Of a stretch of DNA of 64,000 nt, positions 35,301-46,667 are shown in pieces. The notes beneath the pieces are model-generated. The model did no database searches and was not told the DNA's origin. It saw only the letters and a program-made list of their open reading frames with translations. The translations under genes and the position numbers were made by a program. Numbering within the stretch: position 1 is the stretch's first letter; each line of letters starts with the position of its first letter. The stretch lies in assembly GCA_010093705.1 (NCBI GenBank), contig MU006089.1, forward strand, positions 3,381,838-3,445,837, given 5' to 3'. This DNA comes from Patellaria atrata CBS 101060 (lineage: Eukaryota > Ascomycota > Dothideomycetes > Patellariales > Patellariaceae).

Positions 35301-36938
35301 CGAGCAACCCTCTGCCACTGGCCCCAGTGATCAAACCAGCCAACTTAAGGAGCATCATTACGGTCGTGATGCGGCTATTGCCGGTGGAGCTGGTGCAGCG
35401 GGAACAGGTGCTTATCAAGCATACCACCCTCATAGAGATGCTCCTCCCAACGACTATGACTACAGCGGGCAGGGTGTGAGGGACCCAACCGCGGGCGCAC
35501 ATCACCCCATCCGTGACGAGACTACCAGCAGACAAACCGCCGGCGAGACCACAGACGAGTCCCACAAAGGTCGTAACGCTGCCGTTGCTGGATGTGCTGC
35601 AGCTGCTGGTGCTGGAGCGTACGCATACTCTCAACATGATCAAGAGAAGATGGAGAAGGAACGGTTGAAGCAAGAGAGGGCTCACGAGAAAGAGCTTGAG
35701 AAAGAACAGAGGGCGCACGAGAAGGAAGTAGCCAAGGAAGAGCACGCCGCTCAGAAAGCGCATGATAAAGAAGTCGCAAAGGAACAGAAAGCTCACGATA
35801 AAGAAGTTGCAAAGGAACAGCACGCTGCTCAGAAGGCTCACGATAAAGAGGTTGCCAAGGAGAAGAAAGCTCACGATAAAGAAGTAGCCAAGGAGCAGAA
35901 AGCTCACGATAAACAAGTAGCCAGGGAGCAGAAAGCTCATGATAAACAAGTTGCTAAGGAGGAAAAAGCCCACGAGAAGGAAATAGCAAAAGAACAGCAC
36001 GCCGCACAAAAGGCTCACGAGAAACAACACGAGTACGAGGAGAAAGAACGTCAGAAGAAACTAGCAAGACAAGAAGAGGAGCGCGAGCAAGACGACCACA
36101 GTCCGACTAAGAAGAAGGGAGGTCTCTTTGGCTTCTTGCACCGCAACAAGAACAAGGAGAATACCGATCCTGCAACTGATGACCCAACTTCCCCAATTAC
36201 CGCTGACAGAACCGATCCTGCAACTGGTGACCCAACTTCCTCAACTACAGCTGACAGAACCGATTCCAGGACCACTCATGGCGCCGAAACTGCTGCTGCT
36301 GCTGGTACCGCTGGTGGACCTGCCGCTGCGGCATACGCGAATTACAGTGATCAGAACAAACACCATAAATTGCACAAGGATCCACCGGAGGGGTATTATG
36401 AGCAGAAGATGGCGGAACAGGGCGGTATAGGCCCGGAAGAGAGGGTTGCGAGGACTGATCCGGCTGTCGGGAGCACGTGAGTATAGCCCTACTTCCCCAT
36501 CCATATAACCCCATTTCTTGCTGTTAGGTGTTTTCTGGGTTGCATGCTAATCGGACTCATAGTGTCGGCGGCGCAGGCGAATTCGGCCACAAGCACGAAT
36601 ACCGCGGTGTCCCCACCACCACCGACCCCTCCGCCCATAACACGCACTCGCCTCCTTCCACTTCCAACCCCGCGTCCCATCATGGCACCGGCTACACCGC
36701 TGACCAGCCGTTGGCCGGACCGCCGTCGCATGGCTACGAGACTCAACCGGGGACTTCGACAACTACGACGACTACGACCACGACTGGCGTGACGACGGGA
36801 TCGAAGGGGGTCTTGCCGACTGAGTCGAGGACTGGACTCCCGATCGATACGTCGCTTGGTGATGGACGGGGTGGGACGGATGGGAATGAGACGATCCAGG
36901 GGTATGGGCATTCTTCGCAGCCTGGGACGGCTTTGTGA
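32346..36938 (+). CDS. giant glycine-zipper and charged-helix repeat protein
   Basis: Six exons (32346-32363, 32428-32624, 32682-33209, 33263-34037, 34087-36476, 36563-36938) give 1427 residues. The first junction is the weakest: a stronger GTAAGT donor 2 bases downstream (AT|GTAAGT) would break the frame. Residues 1-650 are Ser/Thr/Gly/His-rich and disordered. About seven modules follow the pattern HH-x-GRDAALGAGAGAAGLGAYEA with His-rich flanks, from about 33,300 to 35,620; three of them (34763, 35062, 35352) lie about 290-300 bp apart, so they are tandem copies. Positions 35640-36090 encode a highly charged stretch of KAHDKEVAKEQ-type repeats, probably a long single or coiled helix. A basic KKKGGLFGFLHRNKNKEN segment and a Thr-rich tail close it. 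Glycine zippers may insert in membranes or self-assemble. Dehydrin/LEA-like stress roles are possible but unproven. Confidence 0.8.
33298..35630 (+). repeat. glycine-zipper modules within the 32-37 kb gene
   Basis: At least seven copies of a His-rich/GRDAALGAG/GAYEA module, best conserved at about 34246, 34763, 35062, 35352 and 35565. Separations of about 290-300 bp between the central ones show duplication of a roughly 98-residue unit. The outer copies have drifted. Confidence 0.75.
35641..36090 (+). repeat. KAHDKEVAKEQ charged-helix repeat array
   Basis: A dense array of near-identical units of about 11-15 residues built on AHDKEVAKEQKAH and HAAQKAH. Positive and negative residues alternate with few hydrophobics, as in single alpha-helices and Lys/Glu coiled coils. 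The DNA repeats are imperfect, with many synonymous differences. Confidence 0.8.
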
Positions 36939-37431
36939 GATAGTCCAACGATCGGGGAAGGAAATGGGTAGATGGACGAGGGTAAGGTAGAGAGGGATTC
37001 CGATGCTTGAGGCGGGGTTTTGACTTTTGAAATTCATGCCGTTCGATGCTTAACGACTTATGATAGTGGGTTCTTGTATTTATTCAATGAGCACACGCAC
37101 ATGCGCACGGTTTGAGAAGTTTGGGGGGTTCATGATGCTTGATTCATTCACTCGATGGTGATTTGTGCTCTGATCATTTCCCCTTGACGCCAGCTTGACA
37201 GCCCGTTTCTCAGACCTTCACAGCGCATGGAATTCCGTGTGAGACCGGACTTCCGACTCGCCCACTATGGCATCCCTCATTACGGTGATCGTTTTTATGG
37301 ACGATATGGTAAGGACATCCCATCAATCGCCACATATACGATCAATTGATCCTCCGGCCTCATCCCTCAAGTCTCCATTACATACCTCAATCCACCAGTT
37401 CTGATTTTAGTTTATCTTATTTCATTCCGTG
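36939..37431. other. convergent 3' flank
   Basis: Spacer between the repeat-protein gene (+) and LSM7 (-). Nothing recognised. Confidence 0.45.
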
Positions 37432-38256
37432 TCAAGCGAGTTGGACCTCCCCTCCCTCCTCGCCGTCGTCCATGGCGAAGGGGTTCGCGATCTCCTCGCT
37501 GCCGTCTAGAGGGGAGATCAGGACGAGGAGGGTCCCGCGCGCAACTATGAGGCCGAGGGAGCGGGTGGTCGTGTTATTTTCTTCGTCTGCGCATGGGGTT
37601 AGAACTGCTATGGGGTGAATGGGCCGGGTGGATTGCGAGAGATTGGATGAGGAGAAGGATGGTGAGAGGGAAATTTTTGTGGGGGAGTGGTGGGGGTGGT
37701 TGGGTGGAAATGACTGACCTCGTAGCGTTTCCTTGACGTCGTCGAGGACGAGGTTCATGAGTTGGTCGTAGCCTTTTAGGATGCCGGTTACTGTGCGGTT
37801 TTGTTAGCTTGATTGAATCGGGGATTTGATGGGATGTGGGGTTGAAGTTGGGGTTGGGAACTAGGGTGATAAACTGGGAGGGAGAGGGAAGAAATGGAGG
37901 AGGGAGAAGATGGAAGAAGAAGAGTATCGTAGACTCTTTCCTTTAAGAACCCCATCCTCACCATCCTCACCATCCTCACCACCCCACCCTCACCCCCTCC
38001 AAAACAAATTTCCCACACCGCCTAAACAGCAAAATCAACACTCACCCTCCCGTCCCCCATTAAACCTCACAGCAATCTCCTTGTCCAGATACCGGCCCAA
38101 GTCGAGTATATTCTCCTTCTTCGGCCTCTCCCTTTCCTTGCCCTCCTCTCTTCCTCCACCATGGCCGTGGGGACCACCGCGAGCGCCGCCGCCTCTGCCA
38201 CCTCGGTGCTCGGAGGAGTGGCCTCGGCCGCCGCGGAAGGAGGCGCGATCGGACAT
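37432..38256 (-). CDS. LSM7: U6 snRNA-associated Sm-like protein LSm7
   Basis: Three exons (38256-38046, 37790-37719, 37586-37432) give 145 residues. The N-terminal 45 residues are an RGG-rich extension (MSDRASFRGGRGHSSEHRGG), unusual against the short yeast protein. The Sm1 motif follows: ENILDLGRYLDKEIAVRFNG, then VTGILKGYDQLMNLVLDDVK, where the G-x-D-x-x-M-N-L core binds RNA. The Sm2 motif is SLGLIVARGTLLVLISPLDG. LSm7 belongs to the Lsm1-7 ring (mRNA decapping, cytoplasm) and the Lsm2-8 ring (U6 snRNA, nucleus). The RGG extension could add RNA binding or methylation sites; that is inferred. The exon junctions fall inside the Sm fold, and all are in frame. Confidence 0.94.
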
Positions 38257-39832
38257 GTTGTTTGGGGCTTTTGGGGTTAGGTGTGCGTGGGCATTAGCTG
38301 GATGATGGGGGATCGTGGAACATGATTTGGGGAATTGAATGTGGGTTGATTGTTTGCGGTGGTTCCGTAGCGGGATGAGGGGTGGGGTTCCGGATCGTGC
38401 GGAGAGCAGAAAGAGGTTCCCTGTTCCTGGAATCGAAATTTGGGATGATGTCACTTTCTACCTAGTCAGTTTAAGGTAAGCCCTTCGGCTAAAGTAAGCT
38501 TTTCTCGTATCTGGTGGTTTTGTGATATTCCTGGTAACGGGTCAGATCTTCAGCTCGGTATCGGGGTGATTCAAAGTGGGTGTTTGTGGTGTTTGTGGTA
38601 TTTGTGGCGTTTGTGGTATTTGTGGCGTTTGTGGTGTTTGTGGCGTTTGTGATGTTTGTGATGTTTGTGGTGTTAGTGGTGTTTGTGGCGTTTGTTGTTT
38701 CTATGTGTTTGTTGCGTTTGTGGTGTTTGTGGTGTTTGCGGTGATGAGGGTCGGGTCTTCATCGGGTTCGATATTCCCGTCTTAAATGTGTCGGGAGTTC
38801 CGGTCTGACGAGGCTTCCGTCTAGACTGTTCGCCGAAGTGGAAGGTGTCACGACGGAAATTATATCTATCAGAACAATATCTGGAGCATTACTGTGGGAG
38901 AATGATATTATAACCGAGCAACCAATTATGAAACAACAATATCAGCCCTTGTAGAATACGAGTTGAATACTTTTATAGAACATTCGATGTGTGGAGTTTC
39001 ATGATGCTGCAGGCATGGCAAGGTGTGCGTGGGATGGGAGTAGAAGGTTTCCGCTGATCTCTTCAAAAGTCCTCGTGATTTCCCATCAGGGTCTCATCCG
39101 CTCTTTCCGTGTTCCCCCTCCTCCCACCTGCCAGGCACCACTTTCCGGTTGGCTTCCACTCACGAAACCAGCTGCACCACCATGAGGGCGACCAGCTCAT
39201 CAGAACTTACTTCATCCCGAGTGGGGAGAAGAAAGGACCGACTCCGCACCAGCACCCTCACTTACATTCCTGATCATATTCTCGTCCGAAGCAACGGTAC
39301 TGAGATCAGTCCGCTTTTTGAGCGCCTCCTTCCTTGCGAATACCACACCTTTACCGCTTTCCGCTTTTCGCCCTCAAAACCCCCTTCGTTTCCTCCCCTC
39401 TTCTGTGCTCTGCTCTCCAGTTGTGTAGTATGGCGTACGCGTACGTTGTCTACAATTAATCTAGAGTCCAAGGGTCGGGTAATGCTCATGTCTAAAATAC
39501 ATTCTTGTACTTTCGGGCTGAAATGAGTTGGAAGTGTATCCAGATTGGTGTTTTTGAGGAATACTGGTTTTAGTTTGTGAGGGGGTGGTGGTAGCTTCCA
39601 CTAAGAGCAGTCCACGCCCCCCGTGGCCCCATTTCCGCCGCATATTCTAGGCCCGAGAGGCCCCGAGAATCCTCCTCCGGGGCGGCTCACCAGTCCCCAA
39701 ACTTCCCAACCCTTCCCTTACCCTTTCCTACCCCCACATAACTTCCGCTCTCCCACACCCTTTGCTCCCTTTTGATCCCTTTTGCCATTTCCTCCAACAT
39801 CCAACGCTACCGCTGCAATTCCCACCGTGACT
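38257..39832. other. divergent intergenic region with minisatellite
   Basis: About 1.6 kb between divergent starts (LSM7 minus, Zn2Cys6 gene plus). It holds the 9-bp minisatellite at 38581-38744 and promoter sequence for both genes. Open frames are short and not credible. Confidence 0.5.
38581..38744. repeat. 9-bp minisatellite, unit GTTTGTGGT/C
   Basis: About 18 tandem copies of a 9-base unit, with A/G and T/C variants (GTTTGTGGT, ATTTGTGGC, GTTTGTGAT), degenerating at the right end (GTTTGTTGTTTCT, GTTTGCGGT). The open Cys-Gly-rich frame across it comes from the period being a multiple of three and is not a gene. Confidence 0.93.
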
Positions 39833-41994
39833 ATGGAACCCGCCTCGCAGAGCGAAACTACTGCAAACATGCCAAATATCAATTCTTCCACCTCTGTTAA
39901 CTCGACTTCCACCGACTTGAAGCGCAAAAGGAGCCCATCAAACGACCACCCGCCTCAGACTTCCTCCGCCGCTCCTCCGCCGCCCAAAAACCCAAAGACG
40001 AGCAACCATCTTCAAATCAATTATCTCGCCAGGCAGTACGATGCCGACCTTCCACTCGTATCCAACGATGATACTCTCCCATCTATTCTCGCTTTACTCG
40101 GTGAGTACCAGGGCGTCCTAGAGCGACACGAGAGTATGGCGGGAAACCTTGGAGCAAGGCCTCTTGGGCCCATCTTGATCAAAAGATTCGAACGTATATT
40201 CGACGGGCCCCCAAAGGTTCTCAAATCGCATGGGAAAGAAGGTACTACTGTCACCTGGCTCGACGTGGTTGAGTTTGCGCGCAACAAGCCTGAGCAGTTC
40301 ACTCTCGCCCAGATGAGTGAGGGATTGAGAGTTTGTCAATTCTACACGAAGCAGTGTCGCGTACAGATCTCCGAGGAGGATTTTGTTCTTATCGAGTCAG
40401 GCATTCCACAGAAGATGATTCCTCCGCAGCCAATCATCGAGGACGAGGAGAAGGAGCTCGGGACTCTGGAGATCTTGGAGAAGAATCTTGCTCAGATTTG
40501 CCAGCTCGCAGATCAAGGTAAGCACTCCTTTCAGCGTATCGGATGAAAGAAGGGTATGCTGATGCTAATTCAGTCGCTGCGCGCACCCGCCAGCTTAACC
40601 ATCGGCTCAAAGCCCGCAAAACTGCCATCCTCGACCGTCGCGCAAGTGGTGCAGCTGTTCCTGCTGCACGAGCTACGAGCCCATCCAATGTGGCGCTTAT
40701 GAATGGAGCTGGAGTCCCTGTATCACAACCATCTTCCAGCCAACCCGGTTTCGTCGCCGTAAACTCTAGACAACATGGCGCAGATGCCAACGGCGTGCTG
40801 GACAAAAATGGAGCTTCACCTGCTACGCACCAGGACCTGCGCAGCAAATTCTTCACGCTCAGCGAACGTCGAGGTGGATCCAATCCTGCGTCCCATCACG
40901 AGATACGAAGGAGTGCGAATACCCACGGTAGCGTTAGTACTTCTACTCCCTCTCGCGGGGAGAGTGGAAAACAGAGGACGGTACAACAGACGGTAAGGGA
41001 TACTGATCCGTCTCATCCCCATGCGGACGCAGACCATGCCGTTTTTCTCGGGTCAACCACATCCCCCGCTCCACATCGTACCTCCGGTACGCCGCAGTAT
41101 TCCGCTACCGTCCTCACCGATCAAGCCAACCCAACCAGAGACCCCCTCATTCGCCCCATCCACCCAATCCCAGTGCGTCACAGCCACTCGCACGAACGCG
41201 AAAAGGATGACGGGGGACCCTATCGTGCGGAGATGATCTCGCGCATGGAGACACTTGCCAAAGGTGAACGCGTTCTCCCACCTTGCGATAGGTGCAGAAG
41301 ACTACACATGGATTGTCTCAAAAACTTGACCGCGTGTATGGGATGTACGAAAAAGCATGCAAAGTGTAGTTGGAAGGAGGTCAAAGAGGGGGAACTCGGC
41401 GTGAGACCGGAAATAGCACATTCGGCACAGGTGGCAGAGATGGGAAGAGCAGCTGCGAAAGCACAACTTGTCGCTGAGGGATATGATATAAGCGAATATC
41501 CGGTCCAGAATCCGCTCGAGGGGTATCGCCATGCCGATGCCACTACTACCGATGAGGAGAAGATGGAAGGTGTGGAGAGCAGTCATAGCCACAACGGAAC
41601 TGCTCCACGTGGAGTTAGTGAGGATAGTGTTGAGATCCAGCTATTGCGCTCTGCTGGTATTGAAGTTGTTAACGCCAATAATGCAAGGAATACTCCTGGT
41701 AGTGGTGGTGGTCAGGAGGTTAGGATGTTGGATAGTCCCACCCCTGCTGTGATTGCGACGATGGCGAGGAGTGAGAGTGGGATGGAGGATGTGAATATGA
41801 TGGAGGACAGGGAAAGAGAACGGGTCTTGGAACGAGGATTGGAAAGAGAACCTTCTGTCTCCAGAGCAATGGGAAGTCCTGAAAAGGTCGCCAGCGGTCT
41901 GACTATGAACGAAGCTGGTAGTCAAGGCGATAGGGAAAGAGAGATGAGGGAAGGGATGGGTTTCAGAGAGAGTTTGGGAACTATGGTCGCATAG
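39833..41994 (+). CDS. Zn2Cys6 zinc-cluster protein with central finger
   Basis: Two exons, 39833-40517 and 40574-41994, give 701 residues from the ATG MEPASQSETTANMPN. Residues about 60-225 form a conserved helical region (LQINYLARQYDADLPLVSND, LALLGEYQGVLERHESMAGN, LGPILIKRFERIFD, VTWLDVVEFARNKP). The zinc cluster lies in the middle, not at the N-terminus: C466-x2-C-x6-C-x6-C-x2-C-x6-C in PPCDRCRRLHMDC and ACMGCTKKHAKC, an exact Zn2Cys6 spacing. The rest is Ser/Pro-rich, with a Glu/Arg-rich tail. Zn2Cys6 proteins are usually DNA-binding regulators, and nuclear location is inferred. The central cluster and the conserved N-terminal region suggest a specific but unnamed ascomycete family. Confidence 0.87.
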
Positions 41995-42289
41995 ACCTGG
42001 TATGGAAGATGGAGCTTGTTAGAGGTTGGTAGTCCCGGCTGTTTTTGGAGTTGATGATTCGGCTCTTGTTTGGCGCACCAGTGGGTTTGTCATCTGCTAC
42101 GGTTGCTCTGAGGTGTCGGAGACTGTATAAAAGTTTGACCTGTTTTTCTTTTTCAGAGGTGTTCCTGCTTTTCTGATCTTTGTATTCCTCACTTTCCACG
42201 TTTATTTCATCCGTCTAGCCTTTCTAATTTCCTTCAGTGGAGTTTTCTCTCCTCCAGGTCCTTACTTTCACTCAACACCCCTCGATTTG

Positions 42290-42416
42290 ATTTTTTTTTA
42301 TTGATTTTTTTACTTTATTTTTTTTTTTTTTACCTCTTTTAGCGGCATCATTGGACTGGGGTGCACATGTATGGGAGGAGTCCTACTGTTTTTCTGGAGT
42401 TTTTTTTTTTTTTTTT
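42290..42416. repeat. poly-T tracts
   Basis: Several long T runs, ending with 17 T at 42400-42416. They lie about 300-420 bp after the stop of the Zn2Cys6 gene, so they may be 3' UTR or terminator sequence, or old poly(A) tails seen from the other strand. No adjacent retroposed gene is visible. Confidence 0.7.
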
Positions 42417-42921
42417 GTTCGTTCTTTCTGGTTCTATTTACTAGGATATGGTTCTACCTTTTGTCTTACTGCTACACATCTTTTTGGTCTTTTTTCAAGG
42501 GAATGGACCCCGGATACTCTATCGATGCTCGACTTGATGAAAAAGGGGGTGGGAGGATGGGTTATCCTGTTATTGTCTGAATATGTCTGTGATAAGCTTT
42601 GATAGTTTGATATCGTGTGGGAATACAAGTATGACTTTACTCTTATACTTTTTGCATTGGTCCTACGTGATATCCCTCCCAACCTGAGTCGCCCTCGACA
42701 AAGATATTACGCAGACGGAAAGCATCCCCGATGTTTTTCGGCATACTATATTCTCCCCGTACGATACCCTCTCCCCATATACTCTGCTATATGCGTCGTG
42801 CACTCCTGTATAACGTTTGGCACACTCCGTCGACATCGTAAATGTGGCTCCCTATGTCCTACCTGTTTCCTTCGCTGAATCTACGCATAGTGTACAGTAC
42901 AGTTTACGCCTCCCGTGCAGA

Positions 42922-43078
42922 TGACAATTTACTCCTCCTGTACAATTTACCCCTTCTGTACAATTTACCCCCTCCTGAAGAATTTACTCCTCCTGAAGAA
43001 TTCACTCCTCCCGTACATTCCACCCTTACCCCCCCGGTACACTCCATTCCTCCCGTACAATTCACTCCTCCATACACT
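42922..43078. repeat. degenerate 18-bp array (GTACAATTTACTCCTCCT)
   Basis: Roughly eight diverged copies of an 18-base unit mixing a GTACAATTTAC half and a CCTCC half, for example CTGTACAATTTACCCCTT and CTGAAGAATTTACTCCTC. The strand bias is strong (pyrimidine-rich on plus). Confidence 0.75.
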
Positions 43079-43521
43079 CATTCCCCCTCTCCATCTCCTC
43101 GTCTCCTGCAGCACACTCCCTCCCCGCACTCCCCACTCGCGCCCTCAACCGCCCGCCCACGGGGACTGCGCAGCAAACAGCTTCTTCCTGCACGGCATTT
43201 CGTGACGGGACGGAGGGCGTCGCAGTCTACTCTACAATCAATCACCGGCTCAGATTCATGACCGTATCGTATAAATATGTACGTATATCGACGAAAGTAA
43301 TAATACCCCCTAACCTAACAACCCTACAACTTGCTATGGACACCCGCATCTAATATCCGACATCGAGGAACCAGCAGTTACGGACCCTCACTACACAAAA
43401 CGCACGACATGCTCACCGATGCAAATACACCCGCTCCCATCCCTTCCAACTTCACGCCAACAGGGACAGCATACAGCACAGCACGTCACGGCACATTCCA
43501 TCAAATATACCGCCCCTCCCC

Positions 43522-45618
43522 TCACCAATCATCCCCCGCACACGCACTCGGCCTAAACTTAAAACAATTATTCAACACGTCCGCCTCGACGTCCAAACCC
43601 TGCAACTCCGCATTCCAAATCGCAACCGCCAACGGGGAATCCAGCTTGTCGCTCCAGCTCTCCCTGCCCTGGACTCTCAAAAAGATCCCCCGTCTTAGAT
43701 AATCCTTCTGGTCTTTATCGCTGAGGCCGGGGAGGCGGTTCGTGAAGTCGGGGTGTTCGCCAAAGGCCAGGACCTTGAGCGAATCCGGGGGCGTGGCGGG
43801 AGTTCCGACATCGGGGGATGAGGGAGGAGGAGGAGGCGCAAAAGCGACAGCCTGGGCGTCTTTGAAAAGGCGGAAGAACTTCGTGGCTTGTGTCCTGCAG
43901 AGGGCGCGGTAAGTCTTATCTCTCATATCTAGACAAGAGCAGCCGCAGCCGATCTGGGGCCAGTTGAGGACGTTGAGGGTCTGCAGCGCGGGCAGCTTAG
44001 CGAGGGGTTGGAGGATCTTGGAGGCGAAGCTTTCTCTGTCTTTCTGGAACTTGCAGTCTAAGCTCGCGGGCCAGTCTTCGATGGAGAGGGCGAGCTGTTT
44101 GAGCTTTGGCATCACGTGACAGAGCGTGGAGAGCTGGTCGGGCGCGGTGTAGGATACGAACTGGCCCTCGGGGTCGCGGGGGGATTTGCGGACGCATAGG
44201 TAGAGTTTTTCGAGCGTGGAGCCGTGGCGAAGGAGCTTTTCGAGGGTCGGGAGTGTGCCTTCGTTTTGGAGGTAGAGGTGTAGGTTCGTGAGGCCTTTGT
44301 TGTGACCGAGGAAACGGTCGACGGCGCCGGTGATGAAGCGTTCGTCGCTTTCTTCTGTATGCGTGAGGATGAGCTCTTTGAGGTGCATGGCCATGCCGTC
44401 TTTTGGGTACATCATCGAGTCGAGGAAGAGGTCGGGGCGCCAGCAGTTGCGGATGCGTAGTTTCTTGAGTAGGTCGAAGGACATGACGTTTGCGTATGTG
44501 GTTTTGCATTGCGTTAGGTCGACCATTTCCAATGTCAGATTCGTTAGTCTTAGGGGCTTGACGTCAGGGAGAAGGAAGTTGCTGAATAACGCGTTGAAAA
44601 GCGGATCGTTCGTCTCTCCTTCGTCATTCGTGGTTGTCAATCGTTCTTCATCGTCTAGACTCGCTGCGGAGATCTTGATCTTCTTGGGTGGTCGGCAGCT
44701 ATCCAGCATCATTTTCGCGGCTTCAACGCAAGTTAGGCAATTAGGTTCAAAGTGCAGCGAATCAGCTTTTTCTACGGATTTAAGTAGACTCTGGTCCTTC
44801 TTGAACACATCGGCGAAACATGGACCTTCCTTGTGGTTTACGGAATGGAGTTCGACATGCCGCAAGTTCTTCTGCCGTTTTAGCAGCAAAACCGCGAGAT
44901 CTACTGTGAATGCATGTGTTGAGTCCCAGCTATGATTCAATTAGTTCAATATCTCTAGCAAGCCAGAAAGTTATCTGACCACGTACCTAAAGCTATGAAG
45001 TTTGTCTTTCGGTAAACTATTGATGACATAGCGGGCGGCAGAGTAACCGGATGCTGGAGAATGAGGGCAACTGGATTTACTCTTTTCACACCAATCTATA
45101 AGTTGGCATGATTGGATATGATCTATGCCTGGATTCTCTCTAGAGAGCATTGAAGCGACTTTATTGATTGCTTTTTCCTTGGTGACGGCTAACCAGATAT
45201 CACGGTATAACGGTTTGACCGCAGCTTGTTGCATTGTTTTGCTGGTCAAACAGACATTTAACAAGTCCTTTGGCCGTAACTACTAAGCATGTCAATATAC
45301 TGTAACTGATGATTGCAACTATGATAATGATATGTTGGGTCCGTGCACCGGTGGAAGAGCCGGATATACCTTAGAAGAGCAATAGAATGGAATTGGGTTT
45401 TTTATATGATCAGGATGTATGAGAGTGATATGAGATGGAGAACTAACATATTCGCAAATCTCAAGTCTAAGCTCGGGTGATATTCCCATCATCGTCGGTT
45501 CTGCATGGGGTCGATGTGGTAGTTCTGCCTTCAAAGGCTGAACCTTTATCATTGAGTCTTCTTTAGTGGTTGTGACGGAAGGGAAGAGAACTGTCTCATC
45601 GACGGTCATTGTAGCCAT
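43522..45618 (-). CDS. F-box / leucine-rich-repeat-like protein
   Basis: Four exons (45618-45448, 45369-45349, 45279-44987, 44929-43522) give 630 residues. The start MATMTVDETVLFPSV was chosen over an upstream hydrophobic extension. The F-box-like segment is MGISPELRLEICEYVYPALPP joined to LRPKDLLNVCLTSKTMQQAA, the usual leucine/isoleucine pattern, ending PLYRDIWLAV. The body has leucine-rich-like lines (LRLTNLTLEMVDLTQC, LKKLRIRNCWRPDLF, MHLKELILTHTEES, LTNLHLYLQNEGTLPTLEKL, LPALQTLNVLNWPQIGCG). Such proteins usually bring substrates to SCF ubiquitin ligases through Skp1; here that is inference. The second exon is only 21 nt. There is a proline/serine loop (PPPPPSSPDVG) near the C-terminus. 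Target unknown. Confidence 0.8.
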
Positions 45619-46667
45619 TTTGTTTGAATTTGCTCTTAAGCGTAGGCGAAGATGTAGGAACGATATCCAGCGGACAAAGAGCTTTAAGAATGTCCTGAGT
45701 AAGGCCAAAGCTGCAATTTGTGGTTTGACGCTTTGAGGGAACTATTGGGAGCTATGGGAGCCAAGCAAGGCTGCTATAAGATATTGAAGGTTAACGATAT
45801 AGCTTCAAGTTCAAGCTTAAAAGCAGTGACTCAGATAACGATGCTGAAAGATAAAGAGGAATAGAGTCACGAGAGCATAAAACGTGTGACAGAACAACGA
45901 AGAAAGAAAAAAAAACTGAGTTTAAGAGGTTGAGCAGGCAAGACGTTAGAATTAGGCTGCACCGATCCTCTTTTCACCGCCCACAAGGGGATGCCGCTTC
46001 TCAAGCCTTTCGAGATGCAGAGATCCACCACTAAAGTCTCACCAGTCTACGTTACGGGGGCGACAAGAGATAAGAAGAGTAAAGCGGCCAGGCTTCGGAC
46101 ATGTCAACCGTTCGTTGGTCAGCATGCATGTAGAGCAACGAGGCTCAACGAAAGGTGAGGCTGAAGAGGCACAGGATGCTAGAGATTATAGAGGGTGGGG
46201 GCTGCTTTTGAATAGCAAGAAATCCATCATCTTTTTACCTAAAGCATAAGAGCTCAAGGGTTGAACTACAGCAGTTAGTGCCATAATTGCCATTATTGGA
46301 GACTGAGGGAAGTGTCTTGCGTAAAAGGTCGTATCCAATGCCGGTGTTACCTTCAATTGTCATGACCAACTCTGATATTGTGTATTGTATGTTGTGAAAT
46401 GTGGGGAAACGGTACATCGCGGGAGCCTGCCGGTGGCACACACGAGCTGAAAATCCCAGTTGTGCTGTCTTGATTGGACTGAGACCCGCACAGTTAGATT
46501 CCGATACTATGTTTATAGACAGTGTTTTGTTGGAGCCTTGCTGATAATGATTATCAACTTCAGGTCAAACATTTAGCTACCTTCCTTGTCTCATGGCCAT
46601 AATATATACAAAAGTACTTCGCAGCACCAGCAGTCTAAATCGGGATATCTTATGACCATATCCCAAA
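45619..46667. other. intergenic, nothing recognised
   Basis: About 1 kb upstream of the F-box-like gene and downstream of the PPR gene, both on the minus strand. No credible frame, RNA or repeat. Confidence 0.4.

Larger units (their letters stand above)
41995..43521. other. convergent intergenic region with T tracts and pyrimidine array
   Basis: About 1.5 kb between the ends of the Zn2Cys6 gene (+) and the F-box-like gene (-). It has T-rich tracts at 42290-42332, a run of 17 T at 42400-42416 and an 18-bp repeat array at about 42922-43078. Open frames across these are repeat artefacts. Confidence 0.5.

Noticed and set aside
35188-36030. 280-residue leucine/serine-rich frame on the minus strand
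   Set aside because: It is the antisense of the charged-helix repeat; its length follows from repeat codon bias on the plus strand.
37346-37618. Plus-strand frame over the 3' end of LSM7
   Set aside because: It is antisense to conserved LSm7 Sm2 sequence.
38576-38785. Cys-Gly-Val-rich open frame
   Set aside because: An artefact of a 9-bp tandem repeat whose period is a multiple of three.
43997-44509. 170-residue Arg/Pro/His-rich minus-strand frame
   Set aside because: Out of frame with the F-box-like gene that covers the same bases and has clear leucine-rich pattern.
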